64,000 bases of DNA, taken from contig JOGW01000021.1 of NCBI GenBank assembly GCA_000721375.1, positions 62,001-126,000 on the forward strand, given 5' to 3'. The translations under genes were made by a program, and so were the position numbers. This document shows, piece by piece, positions 49,905 to 59,171 of this stretch. Every line of letters starts with the position of its first letter. Position 1 is the first letter of the stretch. The notes below the pieces were generated by a model. That model saw only the letters and a list, made by a program, of their open reading frames with translations, had not been told where the DNA came from and made no database searches. Source of the stretch: Streptomyces sp. NRRL B-3428. Lineage in GTDB: Bacteria; Actinomycetota; Actinomycetes; Streptomycetales; Streptomycetaceae.

Positions 49905-51896
49905 TCAGCTCTTCCCGGCCGTCTGCGGCGAGGCGATCGCACGTGCCGCCTGGATCTCCCGTCGCAGCGGGGCGAGCACGCTGTCCTCGTCGCCCTCGGG
50001 GAGCGGGACGCAGACGGCCTTCAGGGTGTCCGTGTCCCGCAGGCCCTCCGCCAACTCCTCCAGATGACGGCAGAGTTCGGCCGACTCCTCGGGTTCGGGA
50101 CGGGCACCGCCGTGCCGGATCCGAACGCGCGCCGCGGTCGTGGCGTCCACCACCCGCTCGACGGCGACGACCAGCGGCCACCACGCGGCGGCCCGTGGCC
50201 CGGTCGGGGGCGGCTCGGTCAGGGCGCGCTGGAACTCCGACCGAACGGTGGACAGGTCGCGAAAGAGCCGGCGCCGCATCCGGGCCCTGGCCGCGGCGTC
50301 CGGGACGCCCGCGGTGGCCGGATCGAGGAAGGCCACCTCGACATAGCGCGCGGTGTCGGCGACGGCGTCCGCGAGCCGGTCGCCGATACGGGTCGACCAG
50401 CTCTCGGGCCAGAGCAGATAGCCCGCGACCAGGGCGATGGCGCAGCCGATGAGGCTGTCGTACAGGCGGGGCAGGACCAGGCCGAAGCCCTGCTGGTTCA
50501 TGGTGTCGGAGAGCAGCAGGATGACCGGGGTGATCGCGGCCGTCTGATACCCGTATCCGCGCGGGGTGAGCGCGGGGATCAGCGGTGCGAGGACGAAGAG
50601 CACCGCCACGTCCCACCAGCCGCGCGGCACCTCGGAGAGCACGGCCGCGGCGACCACGAGACCGGCCGCCGTGCCCACCGCGCGCATCACGGCCCGCGAG
50701 AAAACCGATCCGAAGTCGGGCTTCATCACGAAGGTGATGGTCAGCGCGACCCAGTACGAACGCTCCACCTCGACCAGCGAGACCAGGGCCTGGGCGATGC
50801 CGATGCAGAGCGCGAGGCGAAGGCCGTAACGCCAGGACTCAGCGGAGATCAGCACATTGCGCGCCGCCCGCCGGGCGCGCTGGGTCAGGGCTCCGGGTGT
50901 CCCGAGCCGGTCGTCGACGTTGTGCGGGTCCTCGTCCGCGAGTACCTCGGCGGCGTGCTGCACCGCGTGCTCGACGGCGCGGCCCGCGGTGGAGTCGGCG
51001 GGCGGCAGCCGCAGTTCGACCCGCTCGGCGTCCCCGCGCTCGACACCGTCGGCGAGGCGGCGCACGGCCGCGGGCACTTCGGGCGGCAGCGGGGCACCGC
51101 TGAGGTGGGCGGCGGGGGCGGCCTCGACGATCAGGGTCAGGGAGTTGAGCTGGGTGACGAGGCGTACGAGGTCGTGGTTGCGGCCGTGGTCGCGGGTGCG
51201 GCGGGCGAGCACCAGGTCGTAACTCTGGTTCAGGGACTGGGTGACGGCCTGGCGCGCGTCCGCGTACGCGGCGGGATCACCCGCCGCCGCTTCGAGCAGC
51301 GCGGCCGCCTGCCGATAGGCCCCGGCCACCTCGGTCCGCTCGGCCCGCCCCGAGCGCAGCGGCCAGGCGAGCAGCGCCAGCGCCAGGACGAGCAGCCCGC
51401 CGCCGGTCATCAGGAGCGGTGCGAGCCACCACTGGCCGGGCATCGGAAGACCCGCGCCGACCACGGCGTTCAGGAGCAGAAGCAGTCCGGATACGGAGGC
51501 CACGGCCCCGATCGTCGAGATCATCCCCGAGACCAGCGCGACCAGGGTCAGCGCCACGACAGCCGTCCAGCCGTGCCCGTACACGAGAGTGCCGAGCAGG
51601 ATGCCGACGGCGCCGAAGAGCTGTGGGATGGCGATGTTGATCACGCGCATCCGGTAGGCGGAGGCGGTGTCGCCGATGACGCCGGAGAGCGCACCCATCG
51701 AGGCCAGCGCCCCGTAGGCGGCGTGATCGGTCGCGAGCCCGATCGCCAGCGGCAGGCTCATCGCGACGGCGGCGCGCAGGACGGCGGGCCAGGGGATGGG
51801 CGCGGGACTGGGCTTCAGGGTGCCCAGTGTCCTGACGAGCCACTCGGGTGGAGTGAAGGCGTGGGCGGTGGCTCGGGGGTCGGACAGCTGGGGCAT
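49905..51896 (-). CDS. FUSC-family (aromatic acid exporter-like) membrane protein
   Basis: Integral membrane protein of 663 residues with the twin membrane-domain layout of the FUSC/YccS/AaeB group. A first block of six helices (about 38-165, PAVLRAAVAMSLPLAIGLATDHAAYGALASMGALSGVIGD) is followed by a 200-residue cytoplasmic region, a second block (about 355-500, LRLALCIGIAQALVSLVEVERSYWVALTITFVMKPDFGSVFSRAVMRAVGT), and a C-terminal helical domain. SYWVALTITFVMKPDFGSVFSRA is the FUSC_2 signature. Members export aromatic carboxylic acids or other toxic organics; the actual substrate is unknown. It is divergent from the TMEM175-like gene across a 13-bp repeat array. Confidence 0.87.
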   Translation of the reverse strand: MPQLSDPRATAHAFTPPEWLVRTLGTLKPSPAPIPWPAVLRAAVAMSLPLAIGLATDHAAYGALASMGALSGVIGDTASAYRMRVINIAIPQLFGAVGILLGTLVYGHGWTAVVALTLVALVSGMISTIGAVASVSGLLLLLNAVVGAGLPMPGQWWLAPLLMTGGGLLVLALALLAWPLRSGRAERTEVAGAYRQAAALLEAAAGDPAAYADARQAVTQSLNQSYDLVLARRTRDHGRNHDLVRLVTQLNSLTLIVEAAPAAHLSGAPLPPEVPAAVRRLADGVERGDAERVELRLPPADSTAGRAVEHAVQHAAEVLADEDPHNVDDRLGTPGALTQRARRAARNVLISAESWRYGLRLALCIGIAQALVSLVEVERSYWVALTITFVMKPDFGSVFSRAVMRAVGTAAGLVVAAAVLSEVPRGWWDVAVLFVLAPLIPALTPRGYGYQTAAITPVILLLSDTMNQQGFGLVLPRLYDSLIGCAIALVAGYLLWPESWSTRIGDRLADAVADTARYVEVAFLDPATAGVPDAAARARMRRRLFRDLSTVRSEFQRALTEPPPTGPRAAAWWPLVVAVERVVDATTAARVRIRHGGARPEPEESAELCRHLEELAEGLRDTDTLKAVCVPLPEGDEDSVLAPLRREIQAARAIASPQTAGKS

Positions 51897-51978
51897 ACGG
51901 ACATTATGGGCGGGGCGCCGACGGGACGGCGCTGGGCCAGGTCACGGCGGAGGGCAGGTCACGGGCTGCGGGCAGGCG

Positions 51979-52070
51979 CATGAGGCGGTCACATGAGGAG
52001 GTCACATGAGGAGGTCACATGAGGCAGGGGCATGAGGCAGGCGCATGAGGGCGGTCACATGAGGTCGGTC
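51979..52070. repeat. Seven-copy 13-bp repeat between divergent membrane-protein genes
   Basis: CATGAGG recurs at 51979, 51992, 52005, 52018, 52031, 52044 and 52058, that is every 13 bases (14 for the last). The variable half is usually (A/C)GGTCA. The array ends at the ATG of the TMEM175-like gene, so it holds that gene's ribosome site and probably its promoter. Confidence 0.85.
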
Positions 52071-52072
52071 GG

Positions 52073-52726
52073 ATGACAGCGGCTGTAGCGGACGGCCCGA
52101 CGGACGAGGGCAGCCCCGACCGGCTGCTCACCCTCTCCGACGGGATCTACGCGATCGCCATGACCCTCCTCGTCCTGAACGTGGAGGTGCCCGAGGGCCT
52201 CGACGAAGCAGGGCTGCGGCACGCGCTGGCCCAGCTGTGGCCCCAACTCGCCGCCTATGTAGCGAGCTTCTCGCTGCTCGGCGCCTTCTGGCGCGACCAC
52301 CGCAGGCTGTTCCTGCGGGTGCGACGGATCGACGGCACGCTGGGCCGGCTCACGGTCGCCTCGCTCGGTGCGGTGGCCCTGCTGCCGTTCCCCACCACGG
52401 TGCTCGCGGAGTACCGGCTGCAGACCCCGGCCGTCGCGCTGTACGCCGCCGCCATCACGCTGATCACCGCGCTGCATCTCGCCATCGCCGCCACGCTCCG
52501 GCGCCGCCGGCATCTGCAGGCCGAGCGGATCGCCGACGAACTGGGCCGCGCGGTCGTACGGGACCTCGCGGCCACGGTGATCGTCTTCGCCCTCTCGGTG
52601 CCCGTCGCCTTCGTCTCGCCGCCGGCGGCGGTCTGTCTGTGGGTGCTGCTCGTCCCGGTGAAGATCGTCACCGGCCGGTGGGCGCGAGCCGCACACCGCG
52701 ACGGGGGCGGCCCGTCCCGTTCCTAG
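52073..52726 (+). CDS. TMEM175-family (DUF1211) potassium-channel-like protein
   Basis: Membrane protein of 217 residues with six helices. The first helix carries LTLSDGIYAIAMTLLVLNVEVP, the form of the (F)SDG(V/I)(F/Y)AIA(I/M)T signature that lines the pore in TMEM175 channels. Bacterial members have one such six-helix unit and form tetramers that conduct K+. The second half repeats the fold weakly. The start ATG lies within the last unit of the 13-bp repeat array. It converges with the alpha/beta hydrolase gene so closely that the two stop codons overlap on CTAG (52723-52726). Confidence 0.87.
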   Translation: MTAAVADGPTDEGSPDRLLTLSDGIYAIAMTLLVLNVEVPEGLDEAGLRHALAQLWPQLAAYVASFSLLGAFWRDHRRLFLRVRRIDGTLGRLTVASLGAVALLPFPTTVLAEYRLQTPAVALYAAAITLITALHLAIAATLRRRRHLQAERIADELGRAVVRDLAATVIVFALSVPVAFVSPPAAVCLWVLLVPVKIVTGRWARAAHRDGGGPSRS

Positions 52727-53508
52727 CCCAGGCCCGAAAGGAACGTCCGCAGCGCCGAGTTGAAGACCTCGGGCCGCTCCAGGTTCGGCATATGGGCCGC
52801 GCCCTCCACCACGCACAGCGTCGAGTCGGGGAGTGCGGCGTGCATCGCCTCCGCGTCCGAGACCGGGGTGTACTCGTCGTCGCGGCCCACGACGACCAGC
52901 GCCGGGCAGGCGACCTGGGTCAACAGCTCGCGGTAGTCCGGGCGTTCGGCCCGGCCGCGCAGGGCGGCCGCGGCGCCCTCGGGGGGCGTGGTCGTCATCA
53001 TGCCGAGTACGTGGTCGGCGACCGCCTGCTCCGCGTGCGGGGCGACCATCTTGTAGAGGACCTCGTCCGCGTAAGGCTTGAGGCCTTCCCGTACGACACG
53101 GTCGGCCAGCTCCCTGCGCCAGGCCTTGCCCTCCTCGGTCTCGGCCGCGGGGAAGGTGTCCGCGAGGACCAGCCCTCGGATACGGGACCCGAACTGGCGG
53201 TAGCCGTCCATGACGATCTGGCCGCCCATGGAGAGCCCGCCGAGCACGAACTCCTCGATGCCCAGGTGGTCGGCGAGGGCGAGCACGTCGGAGGCGAAGA
53301 CGTCGAGGGTGGTCCTGCCGGGGACCACGTCCGACTCGCCGTAACCACGGAGATCGGCTACCACGACACGGAAGTCCCGCGCGAATTCGGCTACTTGGGG
53401 CGCCCACATGGAGCGGTTGAAGGGGTGGCCGTGGACCAGGACCAGGGCGGGGCCCGCACCCTCGTCGTCGTATGCGATCCGGATGCCGTCGATCTGCGCG
53501 TATGCCAT
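52723..53508 (-). CDS. Alpha/beta-fold hydrolase
   Basis: Cytoplasmic hydrolase of 261 residues with the full triad: nucleophile Ser93 in GLSMGG, acid in VVGRDDEYTPVSDA, and base His in VVEGAAHMPNLE. The oxyanion-hole HGHP is at about residues 27-30 (LVLVHGHPFNRSMW), and DLRGYGESD precedes the cap. It is similar to esterases and 3-oxoadipate enol-lactonase-like proteins; no pathway genes are nearby and the substrate is unknown. The ATG at 53508 fits the family start MAYAQIDGIRIAYDDEG; longer in-frame starts add only low-complexity residues. Its stop overlaps that of the convergent TMEM175-like gene. Confidence 0.87.
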   Translation of the reverse strand: MAYAQIDGIRIAYDDEGAGPALVLVHGHPFNRSMWAPQVAEFARDFRVVVADLRGYGESDVVPGRTTLDVFASDVLALADHLGIEEFVLGGLSMGGQIVMDGYRQFGSRIRGLVLADTFPAAETEEGKAWRRELADRVVREGLKPYADEVLYKMVAPHAEQAVADHVLGMMTTTPPEGAAAALRGRAERPDYRELLTQVACPALVVVGRDDEYTPVSDAEAMHAALPDSTLCVVEGAAHMPNLERPEVFNSALRTFLSGLG

Positions 53509-53565
53509 GGTCCGGAGGCTAGGTGACGGGTTTGGGGCGGCCAACGGGATATCTCGAAGCGTGGA

Positions 53566-54642
53566 TCAGATCCAGCCCCGCCGCGTCGCGATCACCCCGG
53601 CCTGGAAGCGGTTCGCCGCCCCCAGCTTGTCGTTGAGCGCGCTGATGCGGCGGCGCATCGTACGGACCGACCAGCCCAGCTGCCGGGCGATCGCCTCGTC
53701 CTTGAGACCGGCCACGAGCAGCGTCAGCATCCGCCGGTCGTCCTCCGCGAGCGGGTCGTCGGCCGGGGCGTCCAGGGGCATCGCGGTCCGCCAGCACATC
53801 TCCCAGTAGTCGACCAGGCCGTCGAGCAGGGCCGAGGGGCGCAGTACGGCCGCTCGTACCTCTCCCGTGAAGTCCAGGGACAGCGGGAGCAGCGCGAGTC
53901 GGCGGTCGGCTATCGCGAGCTTCACGCGCAGGCCCGGCAGGACACGGGCCTCCTCGCCGTGCGAGACGAGTTCGCGGATGTCGCCGAGCACACCGGGCCA
54001 CTCCAGGGCCTCGGGCGCGTAGACGGCCCGGTAGCGGACGCCCCGGGTCAGGGCCGTCGCCTCCACCGGGTTGGAGGTCGTCAGGGCGTACGGGGGGCGG
54101 TCGAGCGTGATGACCTCCTCGCGGGCCTCCTGCTGCAGCCGTACGAACCAGCGGCCGAGCGCCTCGCTGCCGTGTACGACCTCGACCTCGTCCGTGCCCT
54201 GGGCCTGGGTGGCGTCGAAGAGCCTGGACAGGTCGCCGGCCGCCTCGCGGACCATGTCGAGTTCGGCGGTACGCGAGCGGAGGAGCGATTCGATGGCGGC
54301 GCCCGGCTCGATGGCGGCGTAGCGGCGGCGGTTGCCCGAGAGCCTGCCCACCAGGCCGAGTTCGCGCAGCCGGTCCAGGGCGCGGGCGGCGCGGTCCGTG
54401 GAGCAGCCGAGGGGTTCGGCGAGGTCGGCGGGTGCGGCGGTGTGGCGGACGAGGACCTCGCGGTAGACGCGCTCGTCGAAGGGGTCCACGCCGGCGGCGG
54501 TGAGCTGGTGGGTGCCGGGATCGGCGGGAGGTGTGGGGGCCGGCCGGTCGACCGCCTGCGGCACCTCGCTCTCCGTTCCGTCGAGCGCCTCGGAATGGTT
54601 CGTTCCGGTGCTATTCGCCCAGGCGGCGACGGAATTTGGCAT
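53566..54642 (-). CDS. LuxR-type helix-turn-helix regulator with N-terminal TrmB-like domain
   Basis: Transcription factor of about 358 residues. An N-terminal winged helix (YREVLVRHTAAPADLAEPLGCSTDRAARALDRLRELGLVGRLSGNRRRYAAI, about 55-110) of the TrmB-like type is followed by a middle phospholipase-D-like sensor region (about 150-280) and a C-terminal LuxR helix-turn-helix (LTLLVAGLKDEAIARQLGWSVRTMRRRISALNDKLGAANRFQAGVIA). This class often controls a neighbouring secreted protease gene in streptomycetes; here it is divergent from the S8 peptidase. The start is uncertain: ATG 54642 (MPNSVAAW) is preferred, and ATG 54678 would add 12 residues. Confidence 0.85.
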   Translation of the reverse strand: MPNSVAAWANSTGTNHSEALDGTESEVPQAVDRPAPTPPADPGTHQLTAAGVDPFDERVYREVLVRHTAAPADLAEPLGCSTDRAARALDRLRELGLVGRLSGNRRRYAAIEPGAAIESLLRSRTAELDMVREAAGDLSRLFDATQAQGTDEVEVVHGSEALGRWFVRLQQEAREEVITLDRPPYALTTSNPVEATALTRGVRYRAVYAPEALEWPGVLGDIRELVSHGEEARVLPGLRVKLAIADRRLALLPLSLDFTGEVRAAVLRPSALLDGLVDYWEMCWRTAMPLDAPADDPLAEDDRRMLTLLVAGLKDEAIARQLGWSVRTMRRRISALNDKLGAANRFQAGVIATRRGWI

Positions 54643-54768
54643 ACCAGGCGGACCGGACTGCTGAGGGAGATGGTGCATGCGCGGATGGTGGCCCGTATGT
54701 GCCAGGGGCCGCAATGGGCCATACCGAATCGTTGTCTGGACCACTCATCGGGACGTAGGACGAGTGGC

Positions 54769-57700
54769 ATGCGCCAGACACCACCCTCAGGGAGCGCCAC
54801 CGAGCCCACCGGCCGGTCAGCCGCTTCGCCGTCGCCCGGCCGCCGCCCGGCCCGGCGCTCCGCCCGCACCACGGGTACCGCACTGCTCGGTGCCGCCGTC
54901 ATCGGCGGTCTGCTCACGGCCGCACCCCCGGCCGCGACCGCCGAGGGCAAGACCGATCCGGACCGCCGGGTGATCGTCACGCTCGACGGAGCCGCCGCGG
55001 CCGCCGGCCTCGGCAAGCTCACCAGCGGTGACAAGGCCGCCGTGGCCGAGGCCCGTACGGACGTGAAGAGCGAGCAGAGCGCGTTCCTGAGCAAGGCCGA
55101 CGAGGCCGGTGTCGAAGCGCGCAAGCCGCGCAAGCTGGGGCTGCTGCTCAACGCGGTGGCCGTCACGGTGAAGGCTTCCCAGGTCGCCGAGCTCAAGCAA
55201 CTCCCGGGTGTCACCGGGGTGTTCGAGGACCGGAAGATAAAGATCCAGACCTCGGACAGCGTGCCCACCATCGGCGCCCCCGAGGTGTGGGAGCGCAAGG
55301 ACCCGAGCGGCACGAAGGCGCGCGGCAAGGGCGTGACGGTCGCCGTCCTCGACAGCGGCGTGGACTACACGCACCCGGATCTGGGCGGCGGGCTCGGCGA
55401 GGGCCACAAGGTCGTCGCCGGTTACGACTTCGCGAACGACGACGCCGACCCGATGGACGACAACGGGCACGGCACGCACGTCGCGGGCATCATCGCCGGT
55501 TCCGCGGCCGAGCCCGGTGGCATCACCGGTGTCGCACCCGAGGCGACGATCACCGCGTACAAGGTCATGGACGCCGGCGGCTACGGCGAGACCTCCGACA
55601 TCATCGCGGGCCTCGAAGCGGCCGTGGACCCGGCCAATCCGCACCGCGCCGACGTGGTCAACATGAGCATCGGCGGCCCCGGCGACGGCTTCGACCCGCT
55701 GGGTCTTGCCGCGACCGCCGCCACGCAGGCGGGCGTCGTGGTCGTCGCCGCCGCGGGCAACGAGGGCCCCGGCCCGGGCACGGTGGGCTCGCCCGCCGCC
55801 GCCGACGGTGTCATCGCGGTCGGCGCCTCGGTCAGCGGACTGCGTCTGCCGGCTGCCTCGTACGCCGGCGGCGAGAAGATCCAGGTGCAGTCGGCCGCGC
55901 TCTCGGCGAACCCGCCGGTGAAGCCGGCCGGTCTCGAACTGGTCGACGTGGGCTACGGAACCCCCGAGGAGTTCGACGCCGCCGGTGACGTGAAGGGCAA
56001 GGCCGTACGGGTCTCGCGGCCCTTCGGGGCCACCGCGGGTGACATCACCATCGAGGAGCTGGAGTTCGCCCGCGAGGCCGAGAAGCGCGGCGTCGTCGCG
56101 GCGTTCGGCGGTCAGCCCGGCGACGGTCCGGTCGTCGCCGGGGAGCCGGGTGTGGACGGCGCCTCCGCTGCGAGCGGCGCGTCCGGTTCGAAGGCCGGAC
56201 TCGCCCCCGGCATGGTCGCCGGTGAACCCCGTAACACCATCCAGGCCTCCGGCGACTCCCTGCGCATGGACGACGTGGTCCTGATGGGCGTCGACGGCAC
56301 CCAGTTCGAGGAGCTCGGCCGCAGGCTCGCCGCGGGCAAGGTCGAGGTGTCGGTCAAGGGCAACGACGTCACCGACCAGATGGCCAACTTCTCCTCGCAC
56401 GGCCCCGACGCGAGCTGGGACCTCAAGCCGGACATCGTCGCCCCCGGCTACGAGATCCGCTCGACCGTCCCGAAGGCCCTGTACGGGCCCGGCGTCTACC
56501 CGATGTCCGGTACGTCGATGGCGGCCCCGCACGTCGCGGGCGCCGCGGCGCTCCTGCGCCAGCTGCACCCCGACGAGGCGCCGGCCAAGGTCGTCTCCGA
56601 ACTCGCCGGCTCCAGCAAGCAGTTGAAGGAGTTCGACGCCGCCACGGTCGGCGCCGGACGGCTCGACCTGCCCGCCGCCGCGGACGCGGCCGACGCCGGG
56701 ATCACCACCTCGCCGTCGACCCTCTCCTTCGGTCTGGCCGACATGGCGGACGCACAGATCGGCGGCAGCCGGCGCCTCACCGTCAACAACGCCTCCGGCA
56801 AGGTGCGTTACGTCCACCTCGAAGGCGACGACGACGCCCGGGTCACCCCGAGCGTGCTGCGCGTCCCGGCGCACGGCAGCGCGAACGCCACGGTCACCCT
56901 GCGCGCCGACCGGCCCACGGTCTCCACCGAGATCAGCGGGCAGATCACCGTCGCACCGGTCGGTGGCGGCCCTGAGCTGCACGTGCCGTATCTGCTCTCC
57001 GTGCGCGCCCTGATGGTCCAGGGCGGCCCGGACCCGAGCGAGGGCAAGTCCAGCGTCTCCGTGATCTCGCTGGTCCCGCTCGGCAAGAACCCGGTGGTCA
57101 CGGTGCGCCCGCCGCACGGCCGCCCGTTCACGGTGTCCGCCACGCAGCGCAACGCGTATCTCTACCAGGCGGACCTCGAAGTGACGCGGGAGGGCGCGTA
57201 CCAGGTCTCGGCCCGCGCCGAGGCTGCCGACGGCAAGACCCTCACCGGCAACAGCGACGGTTTCGAGGTCACCCCGGCCTCGACCCGTGGCGACAAGTGG
57301 CGGCCCGTGGGCCCGAACACCTGGTCCGACGAGGTCACCGTCGCGCCGAGCGCGCCCGGCCACGCCGTACTCACGCAGTCCGGCAAGCTCGGCGTCTGGA
57401 GCACGACCGACAACGGAAAGACCTGGCGGCAGAACGGCCGCCTGCCGCTCACCGACGTCTCCGGCCAGCCCTACACGGTCATCGACGCCAAGAACGAGAA
57501 GCGCTGGTGGTACGCCGCCAACAGCGCCTCCGGCATCCCGGCCACCGCGAACGTGCTGCGCACCGAGGACGGCGGGCGCACCTGGGAGCGCCTCGAGTTC
57601 CCGGACGGGGAGATCAAGAAGCTCGTCGCCGACGAGCAGACCAACACCCTTGTCGCATGGACCTCTTCGGGTCTGACGATCAGCCATGACGGCGGCGACA

Positions 57701-59091
57701 CCTGGCAGCAGGAGCCGACCGGTGTCACCGGCGACATCTATGACGTCGCCGTCGGCGGCGACAACCTGTACTTCGCGGCCAACCGCGGCACGTGGAAGCG
57801 CACCGGTGTGCTCTCCGGCAAGCTCGGCCCGGCCGAGAAGGTCTACACACCGGCGGGCCGGCAGTCCGGCGTGGTGATCACCGCGGACAGCGAGCTGGTC
57901 GCCACGTACGAGCTCGGCACCGGCATCGTCGGCTCGTACGACGGCGGAAAGACCTGGTCCACGCTGAACAAGGCGCCTTCCGGCGGCTCGGGTCTGACCC
58001 TCACCGGCGGCGAGGTGTACTACGGCTACGGCGCGACCACGCTGGTCGGCCGCGACCACGGCCGTACGTGGGAGGAGATCCCGGGCCCCGGCGACTTCGT
58101 GACCCTCGACGTCGACCGCTGGGCAGACGGCTCGCTCACCGTCGCCAGCTCCAGCAACGGCCTGTACCGCACCGACGCCAAGGGCTCGAAGTACGAGCGC
58201 ATCGGCGTCCAGGGCGGCACCGTCAACGACCTCGAGGTCAGCGGCGACACACTGCTCGCGGCCGGTCCGGTGGGCACCCACCGCACGCAGATGCCGGTCA
58301 CGAACCCGGAATGGGGCTTCACCGGCACCGAGGGCACCCGCGGCAACCTCATCGCGCTGCTCAAGCGGGACCCGAAGGACACGAAGACCGTCTGGCGGGT
58401 GCGCAAGGGCGCGTTCGGCGACTTCATCGTCGAGCGCAGCACCGACGCGGGCGTCACCTGGGAGGAGAAGGGCCACGGCAGCGGCCTGGTCTGGGCTCTC
58501 GAGGTGCACCCGGCGGACAGCGGCAAGGTCTATGTGTCCTACGGCAACAGCAAGGGCAGCGGCCTGTTCGCCACCACCGACGGCGGCGGGCACTGGAAGA
58601 ACCTGCACCACGACGGCGTCTCCTTCACCGCTATCGCCGGCGACCCGTCCGACGCGGACCGTCTGTGGCTCGGCACCCCCGACGGGTTGTACCGCTCGGA
58701 CGACGGCGGCGCGGAGATCGAGAAGAAGGCCGACGGCGGTGTGGACGCCATCGAGTACGCCGGCTCGAAGCTGCTGGTCGGCGGGGCGCAGCTGCGCTGG
58801 TCCACCGACGGCGGCCATACCTTCCGCACCGGCGACACCGGTGAACTCCCGGTCCGTATCAAGGACTTCGAGCGCATCGGCAGCACGCTGTACGCGGCGG
58901 CCGGCCGCCACTGGGACTCGGTGATGCCGCGCGGCGGCCGGGGCGTGCTGCGCTCCACGGACGGCGGCCGCACCTGGCACAACGTCTCCAGCGGGCTGCA
59001 GAACCTCGATGTCACGTCGCTCGCGACGGACGGCGAGGACCTGTACGCGGGCACCGAGTTCGGGGGTGTGCACCGCCTGGACCTGGACTGA
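54769..59091 (+). CDS. Very large secreted S8 (subtilisin-like) protease with C-terminal sialidase/BNR-type repeats
   Basis: Extracellular serine protease of 1440 residues. A Sec signal and an I9-like pro-domain (RRVIVTLDGAAAAAGLGKL) precede the catalytic domain with Asp195 in VAVLDSGVDYTHPDL, His234 in GHGTHVAGIIAG and Ser583 in SGTSMAAPHVAG. The long gap between His and Ser holds a PA-domain insert (about 340-480). Residues 640-740 form a beta-sandwich (Fn3-like). The C-terminal 600 residues carry many sialidase/BNR-type Asp-box blades: STTDNGKTW, RTEDGGRTWE, SYDGGKTWS, STDAGVTWE, ATTDGGGHWK, RSDDGGAE and STDGGRTWH, i.e. a VPS10/BNR beta-propeller. The ATG at 54769 has AGGACG upstream. It is likely controlled by the divergent LuxR regulator (inference). 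Confidence 0.9.
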   Translation: MRQTPPSGSATEPTGRSAASPSPGRRPARRSARTTGTALLGAAVIGGLLTAAPPAATAEGKTDPDRRVIVTLDGAAAAAGLGKLTSGDKAAVAEARTDVKSEQSAFLSKADEAGVEARKPRKLGLLLNAVAVTVKASQVAELKQLPGVTGVFEDRKIKIQTSDSVPTIGAPEVWERKDPSGTKARGKGVTVAVLDSGVDYTHPDLGGGLGEGHKVVAGYDFANDDADPMDDNGHGTHVAGIIAGSAAEPGGITGVAPEATITAYKVMDAGGYGETSDIIAGLEAAVDPANPHRADVVNMSIGGPGDGFDPLGLAATAATQAGVVVVAAAGNEGPGPGTVGSPAAADGVIAVGASVSGLRLPAASYAGGEKIQVQSAALSANPPVKPAGLELVDVGYGTPEEFDAAGDVKGKAVRVSRPFGATAGDITIEELEFAREAEKRGVVAAFGGQPGDGPVVAGEPGVDGASAASGASGSKAGLAPGMVAGEPRNTIQASGDSLRMDDVVLMGVDGTQFEELGRRLAAGKVEVSVKGNDVTDQMANFSSHGPDASWDLKPDIVAPGYEIRSTVPKALYGPGVYPMSGTSMAAPHVAGAAALLRQLHPDEAPAKVVSELAGSSKQLKEFDAATVGAGRLDLPAAADAADAGITTSPSTLSFGLADMADAQIGGSRRLTVNNASGKVRYVHLEGDDDARVTPSVLRVPAHGSANATVTLRADRPTVSTEISGQITVAPVGGGPELHVPYLLSVRALMVQGGPDPSEGKSSVSVISLVPLGKNPVVTVRPPHGRPFTVSATQRNAYLYQADLEVTREGAYQVSARAEAADGKTLTGNSDGFEVTPASTRGDKWRPVGPNTWSDEVTVAPSAPGHAVLTQSGKLGVWSTTDNGKTWRQNGRLPLTDVSGQPYTVIDAKNEKRWWYAANSASGIPATANVLRTEDGGRTWERLEFPDGEIKKLVADEQTNTLVAWTSSGLTISHDGGDTWQQEPTGVTGDIYDVAVGGDNLYFAANRGTWKRTGVLSGKLGPAEKVYTPAGRQSGVVITADSELVATYELGTGIVGSYDGGKTWSTLNKAPSGGSGLTLTGGEVYYGYGATTLVGRDHGRTWEEIPGPGDFVTLDVDRWADGSLTVASSSNGLYRTDAKGSKYERIGVQGGTVNDLEVSGDTLLAAGPVGTHRTQMPVTNPEWGFTGTEGTRGNLIALLKRDPKDTKTVWRVRKGAFGDFIVERSTDAGVTWEEKGHGSGLVWALEVHPADSGKVYVSYGNSKGSGLFATTDGGGHWKNLHHDGVSFTAIAGDPSDADRLWLGTPDGLYRSDDGGAEIEKKADGGVDAIEYAGSKLLVGGAQLRWSTDGGHTFRTGDTGELPVRIKDFERIGSTLYAAAGRHWDSVMPRGGRGVLRSTDGGRTWHNVSSGLQNLDVTSLATDGEDLYAGTEFGGVHRLDLD

Positions 59092-59122
59092 TGCCTCGCA
59101 GTAGAGGCCGGTCCACCTGAAC

Positions 59123-59162
59123 GTGCGCCGTACGGAGTCTGTGGGGGCTCCGTGCGGCGCAC
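59123..59162 (+). terminator. Terminator after the S8 protease gene
   Basis: A 15-bp stem with one mismatch (59123-59137 with 59148-59162) and a 10-base G-rich loop lies 32 bases after the protease stop. Confidence 0.65.
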
Positions 59163-59171
59163 TCTTGTCCC

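Noticed and set aside
51979..52070. CRISPR-like array
   Set aside because: The 13-bp units have no spacers and no cas genes are near; they are simple tandem repeats. The same holds for 35027-35116.
54817..59073. Very long minus-strand frame opposite the S8 protease (1418 codons)
   Set aside because: Same effect of third-position GC bias. Catalytic motifs exist only on the plus strand.
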